Shown piece by piece: positions 26,701 to 39,646 of a stretch of 64,000 nt of DNA; position 1 is the stretch's first letter, and each line of letters opens with the position of its first letter. The notes under the pieces are model-generated. The model had not been told where the DNA came from. It did no database searches and saw nothing but the letters and a program-made list of their open reading frames with translations. The translations under genes were made by a program, and so were the position numbers. This stretch comes from Puffinus mauretanicus. Taxonomy: Eukaryota > Chordata > Aves > Procellariiformes > Procellariidae. The stretch covers positions 620,001-684,000 of the forward strand of contig JAJKFH010003305.1 in the NCBI GenBank assembly GCA_023333565.1, in the 5' to 3' direction.

Positions 26701-28304
26701 TTGGTTTAAGGGCACCTAAGATGGGATCCTCTGCTTGATGTAAACTGTTGTTTGTAAACAGCAAGCCATGGAGATTAAGCACCCTTCCACCACAGGAACT
26801 GTATGCTTTCCAGGGTAATGTACACAATACACTTATGTAATGTTCGAGGTTGTTACCAGACTAAAAATATGTGTTGTTTCTCCAGGCAGTTTGCTCAAAT
26901 CTTCAAATCTAATTTGTTGACTCTAGTTCCCTTCATGTTCCTTTCACAATGTACTGTTAGTTACAAACTTTCTGAGCAGCTGCCCATTCCCTTTGCCCCC
27001 TGAGACAACTGGGAACGTGGGCTAAAGATTGTAGATGGTCTAATCAGGAAGTTCATGTTAGTGTCAAATGCAGTTGCGTAGCTTCTCCAACAGTTGGTGG
27101 AAGTTTTGTGTGAGGAGAGGAGGAAAACATATTTAGGGAGAGACTTGTATAAAACATATGGGAAAAATGGATGCAGCTGTATTCCTTCAAATCTGATGGC
27201 GACCAAAATAGCAGGATAAATGCCATTAACATTTAGTTTATACTTTGCTAGTTGACAGAGAAAACATGAAATAAATTTGCTTTTAGAGCTTTTATTTACT
27301 GTTTGAAGACTATAATGTAAAGTGTTGTTGCTCCATTCTGTCAACAAACTGTTCATAAAAAAAAACCCCAGTTATCATTATATTCTTGTATTTCATAAAA
27401 AGAAAAAAGTTTTAACCATGCATAGCTCAGTTAAGAATTTAGCAGGATACTCAAATGCAAAATTCAATTACTTTAAAATAGACAACTTCCATCAATGGAG
27501 TTTGTTCTAAAAAGGAGCAGAAAAGGCATTTACTTGCCAAGTTCAGACTTCTGTTTCCACTGCAGATCCTGATGATACTCCTGACTTCTAAATAGGCTGC
27601 TGTCCTTCCCATGCTCTAGGTGCTTGGGATTGAGCATGTTTTCAGCTAGTGTTGACTGAGAATTGTTAGCCAGTAACTCTCAACGTGAAGCTGATTGCTT
27701 TAAGACTGGCTTGGACACCTCTGCGTCCAATGTTCCTTAGTGATGTACTTTTAGAAAAAAGTTTTGCATAGTGACTTGTTTGTGGTTGTTCTCTCTTTTT
27801 TAATAGCCACATAAATGTCAACAAGCTGGCATGCAAGGCAGCATAGCAGGGTTGTAGGATAACTGCGGCCAGTACCTTTCTGTCATACTTGTGTCCAGAT
27901 GCCTTCTTAACTTACCCTCTCTTTTGGAGAGTATTCTTGTGATTCCTCTATACTCAGCCCTGGATTTGTGCCATCTATCCCATACATGCTGGTTGCTTAT
28001 TACCAGGCAGGCCTGTCAGTGCTGGAGGATGTAGTGTCCCTCTCTTGGGAAACTTGTGGCCGGTAAGGCTTTTTTAAAACAAAGGATCATTTGTTGATAA
28101 GTAGAGCAACAATGCAGAGACAAAAGTATTGAGCCAAAAATCTAAATGTATGTTTTGTTTTATGTGAACTTCTGTCTTGTTATGAGCCAGAGCAGGCAGT
28201 TGTGTTGTTTTTTTTTCATCAGTGAGTACCCATGCAGAGAGTTAGTCTGGTTTTAGGACACCATAAATAGTGCTGTCATCACCCACATACATTCCTGTCC
28301 CTTA

Positions 28305-28338
28305 CACCCCTGCCCTGCCCTCCCCTCCCCTCCCCTCC
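28305..28338 (+). repeat. (CCCTG/CCCCT)n pyrimidine-rich simple repeat
   Basis: Short tandem of cccctgccctgccct followed by three cccct units. All C and T apart from the G bases in the first part. Confidence 0.7.
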
Positions 28339-31300
28339 TGAAAGATTGTATAGACAAGGGAAAAAAGGAATTTGGTCATTTGGGGCTTCTGGTAGTTGGT
28401 TACCTAGCCTCTGTAAAATGACTGCTGCGTGCCTATACCCAGGTGTCTGATGTGTTTGGGGCACGTTCAGACCTATTATACATGGCAATACTTGGATGGT
28501 CACAGGCAAGTGCCCAGTGAGCCACATGTGTTCTGGATGCACTGCAATTACTTTTCATGGTTTTTATATTTTCAAAATTTGTTGATTTAACATCATGTAT
28601 GCTGGCCACCTGGGCTGTGCCCAAATTCCTATCCAGAAATGTGGGGCCTCTATCGGGTGATTTCTTCTATTGAGTCTGTCCCTCCAAAGCAGCTCCCAGC
28701 TACTTTCTTCTTCCCTCTGCCCCTTGGAGCAGCTATGTTTAAGAAGGGTTCAGAGCCATTAGGAGAATTTGTCCAATTGCTGTATCATGTGAAACAGGAC
28801 GAAGTCCTCCACTCCTAACATATTTGCTGTACAAGTTTATATGGGGGGTTATCTTTCTTTCCTGTTCGGGTCAGCTTAGGCGTGGTCAGACGATGAATTT
28901 TGATTGCTTGTACAAGACCATTTCCCTCAGCCAGGGCAATGTGCTGCCAGAAACAACCTAAAGTCTCAAGTGGCCCTGGTATAAAACATTCCCTCCCAGC
29001 AATGTCTTTTTTGTATTTCAGCGAAAGAATTAATGCAGGACAGCTATTAAAAAAGTGCCTGCCTGTGTGTGTAATGCTGCATTAATCTTCTGTAGTCCTG
29101 AGAATGAATTTACTGTAGAAAATGTGGCTCTTGCACGTGAAAGAAAGAATATAGATGATATTGCAATATGAATTCAGGGATGCAGGGATTTATTTATTTA
29201 TTCTTACAGAGCAGAGAATCAGCCTCTTGGAAACAACAAGAGGGGCCCAGGGACCCCTCTCATTTGCTACAGCTGAACCTCCCTTTCTGGATCCTGGTTA
29301 GTGCAAGCTCTAAACTTCACCTGCTGGCTGTGGACATGCAAAGACCTTGCCTTAGCAAAATGACTCCCACTGGGCTTAAGTATAAATCTAGTTGGATGAT
29401 CCTCCGGAGTCCTCTCTCTTTCCCTAGCCCAATGCCTGAATTCTGCCCTGCCAGTCTTCACTGGTTCAAATCCTAATGCAGATCCTGGCTCTGGTTTCTC
29501 TGTGAGCCCCAGATCTAAGCTCACCAAAATGATTTCTCCTGGACTCATCCCAGTCTTGTTTGTTTTAGCCATTGTGCAGTGATCCTTGACAACTCCACAC
29601 TTACACTTTGCCAAGTAATTCCTTATTTGCTACTCCAGCTCCAGGAGTTGGTCTCTGGCCCTTATTGGCTACAGTCCAAACTTGGTTTAGCCTCAGCCCT
29701 ACCAGCTTCAGAAGAGTGTGATGGTACATGTAAATTTCTTTCATTTCACATTAAGTTATAAGTCATTTGTTACTCTTATGAAATTTATCTTTACATTTAC
29801 AAAAATAATAGATTTTTGTGGTAGTCTCTCTCAAGAGGACTTCTCAGGAAGATGACAAACACACCCTGATAAAGAGAAATCATCCCCTCTGTTGTTGTTA
29901 GTAATACAGGCACGTCAGCAAATGAACCAGAGTTTTTTGCTAGTAGTTTAGTTTACAGGTTTCAGTTATCATTGTTGCATCTTCATTGGTAGTGAAAATG
30001 TGGTCCAGTTCTGCCCAAGTTTTCATTTGCTGCGTTGTTTTGCTGACTTGGAATCCCTGCTGAGCCGTTAGAGGGCAGTTGTCACGGTGATGAGAAACAG
30101 AGGGACAGGTATAGATTTGTAGCATTACTGACAAAATGAGGAGGTGTTTGAATGCTATAGCTTCATAGCCAGTAAAACAGATTTATAACCTCAAATGTCA
30201 ACTGTAAACACCAAAATCCTTATTTAAGGACATTATCCCTGTTGTGATACTGTCTTAAGTAAAATTTGTGTGTGTTTAGTATGGTATGTGTGCATTTTTA
30301 TTTATTTACTTGTACTTTGTTTATTTACTTTACATTTGAAAACTGCTATAAATCAGCCTTTACTGCTAGCTTGATTGCAAAATACTGATTCTGCTATGGA
30401 AATCTGAGAGCGTAGTGTCTTCTGCAGCACATCTGCTGTGGGTATTTTGTGTGTAGTTTCAGCGTGTTTGAATCTGAGAGGCTACACATACAGTGCTGGC
30501 ATCTCCCAGGACTTTTGAAATATCACGTGTTTAAAATGCTGTAAAGTAAGTAGTCAGGGTGGTCCAACAATGGTAGGTGGCCTTTCCTCTCTCACAATAG
30601 CAAGTGGTTGATTTAAAATTATGATTGTTAACAAACACTGGATTTAAGGCTAAGTTCCAATATTGTGGTTAACTTTTTAAAAACAAAACAAAACAAAAAC
30701 TAAAGCCAAGTAAAGACACTTAACATTATTTGAACAGAAAGTGATAAAATTGGTTTCAAGCCTGTTTTGACTTAGTTCCCCTAGCAAATATGCATTTGAG
30801 AAGGTAAGTGGGGCAAGGTATTAACACTTCCACTGTTTGGTCATCATCTGCAGCTCAGTTGCAGAAATCTCCCTGCGATTTTACAGTTATCCTGCAGGGA
30901 CCCAAAGCCTCTGTGGCCAGTGGAAAAGTGCCAAGGTGGCAGTGGGGGTAGGAGGGTAAGGAGATGGTCCTGCAGGCAGCTTGGTGGCAGGCCAGCTTGT
31001 CCCAGGGGCCTTGAGGGAGTTTTCCAAGCTCCGGAGAAACCCTGGATTTAGGAGGATGCAGAAGTTGTGCAGTGTTAAACAGCGGCATGCGTACAATGTC
31101 CTTGAAGCACGTGTTGGTAGTGGCATTGCAGCTTGCTGCACCCGCTCTGGGGCTCGTCAGAGCGGGTGTTGGCTGTCACTGTCGCTGGTTACAGGGCGGG
31201 GGTGGACCCTGATGGGCCGGGGGGGCTTCTGCTCCCTGCTGTACCCAGTGGGCGGGCGTCAGTGTCCTTTTAACTTAGAGTAAGAGAAAGAAACGGCATA

Positions 31301-32414
31301 TTAGTGCAAGTGTCAAAACAGTAAAACCCACTGTAGGAAATGGTCTTGATTGCTGAGTAGAAGACAGACCAGATATTTTAGGATTTGTATCAGCAGGAAA
31401 GCAGTGCTTTTTTCAGTTCTTCTGTTTTAGAAAGTAAAGGCCAACAAACTGATTTGGGTCAAAATGTCTTAGCGATGTCATCTTCTCAAATAGGGAAGAA
31501 TGAAGAATACAGTGCTGTCTGAATTTAAACAAAACACCAATAGTAACTGCCAAAAATGGCAAGAAATACATGATTCATCTGGGTTTTTTTTTTTTTTCAT
31601 TATTCTCCTCAAGCAGAGGTCTTCATGGGTTTGTCTTTGAGTATAAAAGTAAAAGAAACAGATTTGATTCGAAAATGGCAGATCTTGTATTCTCTCCTTA
31701 ACTTATAACAATCAGGTGTTGAATAGTACATAGAGGATGATCTGTTTTCTTAATTGCTATCATTAAATCAATAATGTGGGTTGCTCTTCTAGGATGATGT
31801 TACTTACTTTCGTACTTAACTTTTTGCCAAGATAATGTTCTGAAGGAGTTGATAATTCCTATAATATTATTGTAGTTGGCTCTATATATTAAACAAATAT
31901 GGAGAGAGATTCAGTCTCGAGGAACTTGCAACCTTACCATCAAGATAGGTCATTACAGAAAATGCAAGGGGAATACAGCTTTATAGGTATTTGGATTTTT
32001 TTCCTAATAAAAAAATTTTGGTGGTTTTCCAAAACTCACAAACTCAGATAAATAACGTATATTATTTGGGTCACAGCTAGACTGTGAAAACTGAAAATAA
32101 AAGAACAGATTTTTCTTTCTTTTTTTCCTGTCTGCTGCTCTGAGGCACACTGAGCACGTGCCTGAAAGTGACAAGTGTAAGAAGAAAGCCACAAAACAGT
32201 TCCCCAAACTGCAGTTACTGATATAAGAGTTCCTGAATCTCTAGCAGTACTTTCCATATTTGTTTAGTACTATTTCACTTGATTTTATCTCATTGTAACA
32301 ATCAAGCTATAGAAAAATAGCTGAGAGTTTTCTTGAAGTGCATTAAATGACACGCTTTTGTTGCATTCCATTCTTCTTACTTGTCTTTTTGTGGGGAAAA
32401 CATTGAATTTATTT

Positions 32415-32430
32415 AAAAAAAAAAAAAAAA
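32415..32430 (+). repeat. A16 homopolymer
   Basis: Sixteen A preceded by 'tttattt'. No recognisable retrotransposed body in front of it. Confidence 0.85.
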
Positions 32431-35400
32431 GAAAATTACTTAGGTCTCGTCTGTAGTGTGGGTCGATGTGAGATTAAGGGTTGACTTGAAGAAGTCTAAC
32501 AAAGCATTTTATAAATTGCTAGCTTGTTCCTTGGTGAAGGCTCTGCAGAAGTAAGCTTTTTGTTTGCTGTACCCGCAAAATCAAGTCAGGCATGAGCCTC
32601 AGGTCAGAGTTTCAAGCAATTTTCTAGAAATATACCTGAGTTTCCACAAAAAGCTTCTGGTGAGGAGAAGAGTTTCTGGGTTGCATGTCTGTATGTACCA
32701 GAGTATGAAAGTAGGTTTTAGTTGCATCTTCTTCACAGGACACTTGCACAGCACTTCCTGCATCCTCACTGTAACCTCACAGCAATGCAGCTCTGGGTCA
32801 CTTGCTGTCATCGTCTCACCCAATTCCAGTAAGCCAGGTGTAACACTCCAGTACTCCTAAAGGCATTTTTTTCCCCATGTGCTTGCCTCTGCTTTCTGTC
32901 AGAAGCTAATAATGAGATGCGTTTCATTGTTTTTTCTTCTCTTTTCATATAAAGACTATTTATGAGGTCAAATGCAGTTTGAAAAACCCAGAAGCCTTCA
33001 ACTCGCACAGAGATGATTCAGCTGGCCTTCCCTTGCTTTGAAGGCACACATTTGCATTGTGTAAAAGGTTTTGTTTGCAGTGGATTGCCCAGAGTGATAA
33101 GGCAACCTCCATCCGTGTAGGACAGGCCTTCCAACAGCATCTTTACGATAGCGGTGAAGCACGGTCAGACAGCATTCCAGGTAGCATAGCAAGTAAGGTA
33201 CTGCATTGTCTCATTGCTCTTAACTGAATCAATTATGAGGACTAGGAGTTGCAGGAAGTTCCCAAGGGTGAATTTTCACTCAATTGAGAAAGGATACTCA
33301 TCCCTTTTCAGTATTCATCTTGGGGAGAGATGGCCTGAGAAAAAGAGAGTAAAATGGATCCCACCTCCAAGGAGCTGTGCAAAATGTCTTGGGCATTGGT
33401 GTGACTCGGCAGTTTGCTAACTGAAGGGAAGAGGGGAAACCTCTTAAGGCCAAACCAGTTCCAGACAGCTATGAGCTATGTTAAATTTTATTTTTCTTGA
33501 TTGAACTCCAAAGACACCCTTTTATTAAGGTTAAACTTGGGGGGGGTTAACCTTAATGTTTATTTAGTACTGAGAGAGACTGCAGAGTGGCTGGTCGCCT
33601 GCAGATGTTCTGTTCCCCAGGGAGTGGCAATCTGCAGCTGGACAACTGATCCCCTCTCCACACACCCTCTAGCCACCAAAAGATCAGAAGTTACCTGTGA
33701 GTTACCAAGGTCAGTTTCGAAACGAGTTAACACGGACTTTAATTTTGGGAGAGCTGGGTCTCGGGACAGTTGTTAACCAGAGTATTCTTGCGTAGTGCAT
33801 GAGCCTGGAGCTACCTCAGAACAGTATCAGAAGAACCCACTTCTCTAACGCTGGATATTCACAGCAAGCCAGACAAACAACTTTTATAGTTCAGTGGCTG
33901 TTTATCAGCCTAGGAGGAGCTGTGTACCCTCATAAAAAGGGGGAAGAATAATCTGGTAAGACATTCTTTCAATCTACTAAGCTTTAGATATGCATCTTTA
34001 ATCTACCTTTTTGTAGTAGTCTTAGAAACCATAAGTCTGTTTTTGTGTCCTTGCCAAAGCATGAATTATCTCAAGATCTCAACTTCTTGTGGCTCCCTAA
34101 ATTAAACTTTGTACTTCTGCTACCTAATAACTGCAGAAGGGAATGTTAAATTTGGACAACCTTTGGGGAGAGAAAGAACAAAACAACTTGTGTTTTAGAG
34201 GTAGGGGCGAGTTGTAGAAATCTTAAAGGCAGAAATTACCAGAAGAATGACTGTTTTGGGGGAATAAGAGTCCTGAGTGACAAACCAAATGGTTCAGGGA
34301 ACAGCTAAAGCCACTGGAGTTCCCGGAGCTTCGTGAGTTCAAGTCAGTCAACTGTGAGAACAGCTCAGGTGTAAGAACCAAGCCTCACAGCCTCTTGCAG
34401 CTCTGAGAGAAAAGTTGCTGTGTCTTTCGGTGGGGATATACTGGGTTAGGAATGACCCAATTTGTAATTACTCACAAAACCCCTTGATTACTTGCAAGTC
34501 ATTTGCTCATTAAAGCTGAAGATGTGGCCATTAAGAAAGCAGCATGTAAGAAAGAGCTAGAAATAGAAAAATAGCATTTCAAGGTTCGAAGAACAGACAA
34601 TAAATATAATCTCTGAATATTGTAAAATGTTCAGTCTTAGTCAGTCTTGCAATCCTAAAGACTACAAAAGGAAGGCTTCTATATATTGGTCTAAACTGAT
34701 TTCCTGATGTGGCCAATTGTCAGCCCTCCATTCTCCCAAACAACTCGGTTTTTTTATTATTATAAAGCTATCAGGTGCTATGCCATTCCTAAGGGCTGAT
34801 CCTTTTTGACACATACAGCAAGAATTTAGATTGTTCAAAGAACACAGTTTATCCTCCTCCCTAGAATTATGTACTACTTCTAATAATAGAGCGAGTTTTT
34901 TGAAGACTGACAAATCAGATTGTTAAGGTTAAATCGAGAAGAATACTTTGAAATGCTGACTATTTTTTCTTGACTCGCGTGCTAGGATGATATATTCTTC
35001 TATTTAATTTAAATTCTTTCATCACTGTAATGAATGGTTCGATTGCTGTGCCTCCCATATTGTTATCATGATAAAGATTTTTGCTATTTTAGAAATAACA
35101 AATGTATAATAAAGAGATAGAAGAGATTAGGAGATACATTTGAAATTTGTTGTGAAAAGGGTAGTGGCTGTGGACAGCGAGGAACGAGAGGAATCCACAG
35201 GGAAATGTTCAGAGCGGCCGGTGTGGGACTGCTTAGTCATTGCTCAAACACCTGGTGACTTCATTAAGGCGCCAGATTAGGTGGAGCTGCCCGAGCTGTT
35301 CTGGTTGAAGAGATTCTTGCCCCCATGCTTTTATTGCTGCCTTTTCAGTAGGAGTTACGTCCCCTGAGATCTGGTCATTGTTAGTAATGCCTAACCTCTA

Positions 35401-38400
35401 TCAGTCAAAATGAGCTAAAACAATTAAAAAAAAAATCACACATCCCCCCCACCCCAAAATAGTTCTCCAATCGCTTACTTTGACTGTATGCAGTACTGAG
35501 TGCTGTTTGCAGCAGCTGGGTGGGCAGGTCTAAGGGCAGGGACACCTGTCCCCCCCAGGGGGGCAGTGACACCAGGGTTAGTGCAGCAACCTCTTCAGCT
35601 GGCGTAGCTGCAGATGGGAGACACCATGCATCTGCGGCCGATAGCTGTCTCACAGGGTTCAAAGACACTCGGAGGTGAATGCTGGTATTTACATCCATTC
35701 TGCTAAGCTTGCTACATCTTGCCAAAGCTGGCGCTACCTTACGAAACCACAAGAGAGAGAAATCCAGTCCTAAGAACTAATACAAATCAGGTAGCTCAGA
35801 GCCCTGAAGAATTATCTGGTTTTACTTGTAAATGTTCCTGGGAAAGAATTGTCTGATCATCCTCCGAGATATTAATTTGATGTCCAGGGCATTGCAGTAA
35901 CAGGCATTTCGAGTGCTTCTGCTTGGATGGCTTTTCTATGGAAAGAATTTAAGATCTTGGTTTGCCAGTTCTTCAGAGTCATCTGTTTGTGCTGAACTTC
36001 ACTCAGAAAAGTCGCCCTATTGGACTGAAATGGAACAATTCCAAGTTACAGTGGCTAAGTGCAGACATATGTGTTTGCAGGATCAGGCTTTTCACATTGG
36101 TAAAAACTGGTTGGTCTCCTTTTAGCTTTTCCAGGTCATTTCTTTAACTGTAGCAATAAGGAAAAATTGCATTTCTGATGACTTAACCTAGAGAGCACAG
36201 ATGTTAAATGCCATCCTTTTATGCAAGCAGTTTTTATGGAAGTGCTTGCTATGAAAGAGTATGTTTCCATGGTTTAGGTGGTGTTTGCTTTAGGTGACTT
36301 CATGTGTATCTATCATACAGTCTTTCTGGGTGAAAGGAAACTTGGTATCTATCGATACTTTCATGTTAAACATTTGTTGTTGTTTTTTCCCTTATGAGGA
36401 TTTCACTCAGTCTCTGTTTACTTGCATCGATACATGGTCAATCATACTGTTGTGTTTCCCCAGAGGGGAATGCTCAAGTTATGCAAACTGTACCATAGAT
36501 CTGTCCCCGTGTCCCCTAGCTGCACTACGTTCTGCACTCGTTAGTACCCAAATGAGCTTTGTGCTAGTGTCAAACCATATTCCCTCATGAAATTGCTTGC
36601 ATAGCTTGTCTTACTAGCCTCCAAATGGAAATAATTTCAGTCTACAATTGTGTACTGATTTATAGATGAGCATGTGGCTCAGTTTTGTGTGTTCTTTGAT
36701 TTGGAGGAGTTGCACTTTGGAAATACTTGTGTGAGGGCTGGGGTGGAGAAAGCGCTTGCAGCAGACTGGGGTGATGAGATTCTGCTAAGGCAGAGACATA
36801 CCTGGGGCCTGAGCAGAGCTTGTGTGCTCAGGCCATATGGGAGAGCTTTTAAGACCATTATTATTTGTTTGCTACGGCTGTGCAACTTCCTCTTCCCCTT
36901 TGTACACGCTTTTTCTGACATGCTGTCACTGCCTTCATCTATCCTGATACAGAAAGCGAAGCACATGGTATAATTTCCTACCTTCTGCTGTTGAGTTGGT
37001 TGTTTAATGAGAGAATTTCCCTTGGACGATGTCAGAGAAAAATCTGCATCTGCCAAGGTTCTTTGTATAGGAACAAATGTTAACATAACAGGCTTCCTCA
37101 CAAACATCCAGGCAGGGCAATCGACCACAGTGGGGGAAAAACAGTTAGGGAACTGAGGGAGTGCTGCCCTTCCCCCCCCACCACCCTTTTCTTCCAAGGC
37201 TGTTAACAAATTCATTGAAGGGGATCACCTTTTATCTGACATCCAGGAAGACTTCTTATGGTGAGGCATCTTCTTGCATTTCAGCTTTCAGGTAATTACT
37301 CTCAACAGTTTTTCTGAGCACAAGCCAGTTCTTTGCCTCTATTGCAAGAGGAGCCCAATTCTTCTCTTTTTGTTATGTTTTGGCCTGAAGTAAGGAAGTA
37401 GCCAGTGGGAATTAAAGAGTGTTCTTCATTAGTTTATTTTATTAGCCCACAAAATGCAACCTTCCTTGCCAGTATTGCATTCTTCTTCTTTTTCCATGCT
37501 TCTGTTGAGCATTTTATGAAGTGCAAGTAGGTACGAAGCACACTTCATTTCTTCTGGAGAAACTTACCAGCTTAAAGCCAAGGCCCCCAGAAAGGAGCTG
37601 TGGTACCTGGGCGTCTCTAGGTAATTTAACCTTGTAACTGCTGCCTAAGCCTTCAGAAGTAGAGTATCCCTTGGCTCTGCAGAGTTAATTGCATAACCCA
37701 GAGAGGTGGTGGTATTTGGAAAGTGGAGAGGAAAGGAAGCCTTTAAAGCTTTAGCATTAGAAATGTGCAGAACTGCTGCCTTGAGTCATGTTGCCATGTT
37801 CCCCTGACAGCACTGTCCTCAGTGTTTTCCACATTTCGCTACAAGATTCGTACAGCCATAACAGGAGCAGCCTGTGAACAATTTTTCAGTGTTCAGTTTT
37901 ACATTTAACAGAAGTGTAAAGTTCAATGTCATGGAATTTCCCTGCTTGGTTGTTAGATAGCTTGGTAGGACTCGAAACTGAGCAGCCTGAATTGTAGGCA
38001 GAAGCCTTCCTCCACCAAATGAGTATGTTTAGGGATTCAAAGCTGTCCTGGCTGCCTCTCATCAAAACTGCAATAGAAGTTCTCCTTTTGGGGTCTGTCT
38101 ATTTTGATTCAAAATATTTGAAGGAAAATGATCTAACAGAATTTAGTTTTATAAATCTTAGATTGATGTGGAAGACAAAAAAAAAAAAATCGTGTGGGCC
38201 AGCTCAGGGACTTGTTTCTTTTGAAATAATCGATGCCATAAAATCCCAAACCAAAAGAGGTGGGAGATGTAAGGCATCTGGCAGAGTTTACAGCCCTGGG
38301 GGGTCGACGAGAGAAGTACAGCCTGCTGCAAACAAAGGCTGAGTGTTTTGCTGATGTGATTGCAAAACATATGTTTGCCCAGGACTGTTATGATCTTGGG

Positions 38401-38559
38401 AATAGGCACGAGGCCAAATTTCTGAGCAGCATACTTAGACGCACAAGTATCTGCAAAATGTTAACCTCCTGCGATTTCTCAGTTTAACAGCCATAATTAC
38501 TTTGTTGCTTAAAGAGAAGGTAGAAACTCTTGCATAAGGAACAGAGGAGAGGGGAAAAA

Positions 38560-39300
38560 AGCGTTGTCCAAAGAGCTGCTCCGTACGGGGGAGGAGAGCG
38601 GGGCAGAGGAGCCCGGGGCTCAGGGGCAGAGGGGCCCTTGCCCCTCCAGCCGGGCCGGGGCCAGCACGGAGGAGCGGGGCGGAGTGGGGGGCCCTGGGGC
38701 TCTGCGGGGGCTCTTGGCCCCGGGCTGGGCGGCGCCGGGCCGGGGCTTCCCCCCTCGGCAGCGGCTGCTGCCTCTCCTCCCCCTGTCCGGGGCATTTGTT
38801 GGCATTCCCGGGGGCTGGCAGGCACCGGGCAGCGGGAGCAACCGGCGGGCCGCGGCGAGCAGCTGTCCCCGGCCGCCGCTCCGCCCCGGCGGGGCAGCGC
38901 CCTGCCCGCCGCTCCGCCCGCGGGGAGGGAGGGAGGCCGGGCGGCGGGAAGGGCCCGCCCCGGCGGCGCTGGGCGGTGCGGCAGAGCCGCGGCGGGGCTG
39001 CCAGGGGAGCGCGGCCAGCCCCAGCCCCGCAGCGCTGGCATGAGGGTGGCGCGGCTGGGCCCCCAGCACCAGGTACCCCGCGGGTGGCGAGGGGCTGGGG
39101 CCGTGGGGGGTGCCCTCACCGTCCGGCCCCCGCAGGGCTGAACCTCCCCCGGGGCGGCGGTCTTGCTCCCCGAGCGCATCCCCGGGGAGAAATCCCTGCT
39201 GGAAGGTGGGGCGGGGGCCCGGGCAGACCCCCTGCAGCGAGCGAGCGCCGGCTCAGCTGCGGGACCGGGAGGCAGGAGCAGTGCTTCCTTGCGGGCTCCT
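38560..39300 (+). promoter_or_regulatory. CpG island promoter of the short SESN1 transcript
   Basis: An abrupt change from AT-rich DNA to very GC-rich DNA dense in CG dinucleotides, with repeated GGGCGG and CCGCCC Sp1-type boxes and no TATA box. It returns to ordinary composition near 39320. It is the only such island next to a possible first exon, about 7.6 kb upstream of SESN1 exon 2, so I read it as the promoter of the short (T2-type) transcript. The transcription start cannot be fixed from sequence. Long open frames on both strands here reflect lack of stop codons in GC-rich DNA. A bidirectional transcript is possible but unsupported. Confidence 0.8.
39040..39072 (+). CDS. SESN1: SESN1 exon 1, candidate short-isoform N terminus (MRVARLGPQHQ)
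   Basis: The ATG at 39040 is the first ATG on the + strand after 38462, so a transcript starting in the CpG island would meet it first. It has G at -3. Eleven codons lead to CAG|gtaccc, a phase-0 donor at 39073, which matches the phase-0 start of exon 2. Human short-isoform SESN1 also begins Met-Arg-Leu-Ala on a separate first exon, but that exon encodes about 34 residues, so the bird version would be much shorter. The joined protein would be 469 residues. The exon is inferred from position, phase and first-ATG rule; the peptide is too short to prove by homology. A second phase-0-compatible donor (CAG|gtactg at 39394) could serve a non-coding first exon. Confidence 0.55.
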
Positions 39301-39393
39301 CGCTCGACCCGTAAAGACATCGTTCAGAGCTACTGGAGAGTAACTCTTGGGGATTTGCGGGTCCTTTCTAGCTCCCTTCTACGGGATATCCAG

Positions 39394-39399
39394 GTACTG
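39394..39399 (+). promoter_or_regulatory. Alternative splice donor downstream of the CpG island
   Basis: GATATCCAG|GTACTG is a reasonable donor 321 bases after the exon 1 donor. The frame in front of it is open from 39142 and would enter exon 2 in phase, but it contains no ATG, so such an exon would be untranslated leader or would need a start further upstream. Kept as a candidate only. Confidence 0.25.
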
Positions 39400-39638
39400 C
39401 CTGCGGTGACGATGCAGATGCTGTCGTTAGCCTCCCCATCGCCACCTGGTCCCAGGAGGGCTGCGTACCGCTTGTGCGTGTGGTGGTGGGGTGTCTCTGC
39501 TGGGTTTTTAGGCTCATCCAAGTAGTTTTTGCCGCTGAATTGCCCGGTATTTATTTCGTTCTTGCACAGACTTGGATTATCCTTTTGAAACGGTGAGGCT
39601 GGTCTTGTGTTTCTGATAGAGAAGAGCTTGCTGTAGTT

Positions 39639-39646
39639 GTAAACAA
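39639..39646 (+). promoter_or_regulatory. Possible FOXO site (GTAAACAA)
   Basis: An exact match to the FOXO core, 567 bases after the exon 1 donor; another copy is at 46513-46520, 198 bases before exon 2. FOXO factors are known to activate sestrin genes. An 8-base motif is expected several times in a window this size and further copies occur elsewhere here (for example near 13600, 48026 and 58922), so the call rests on position alone. Confidence 0.25.

Larger units (their letters stand above)
18641..38559. other. Long non-coding stretch upstream of the SESN1 CpG island
   Basis: About 20 kb with no recognisable exon. It holds a weak MIR-like piece (19262), homopolymers at 20685 and 32415, the pyrimidine repeat at 28305 and a GC-richer patch at 30880-31280. 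If the long SESN1 transcript is organised as in human, this is part of its intron; otherwise it is intergenic. Confidence 0.5.

Noticed and set aside
38484..39320. Open frames of 149-278 codons on both strands of the CpG island
   Set aside because: They are rich in Ala, Gly, Pro and Arg and overlap on both strands, as expected from stop-poor GC-rich DNA. No domain is visible and most start at non-ATG codons.
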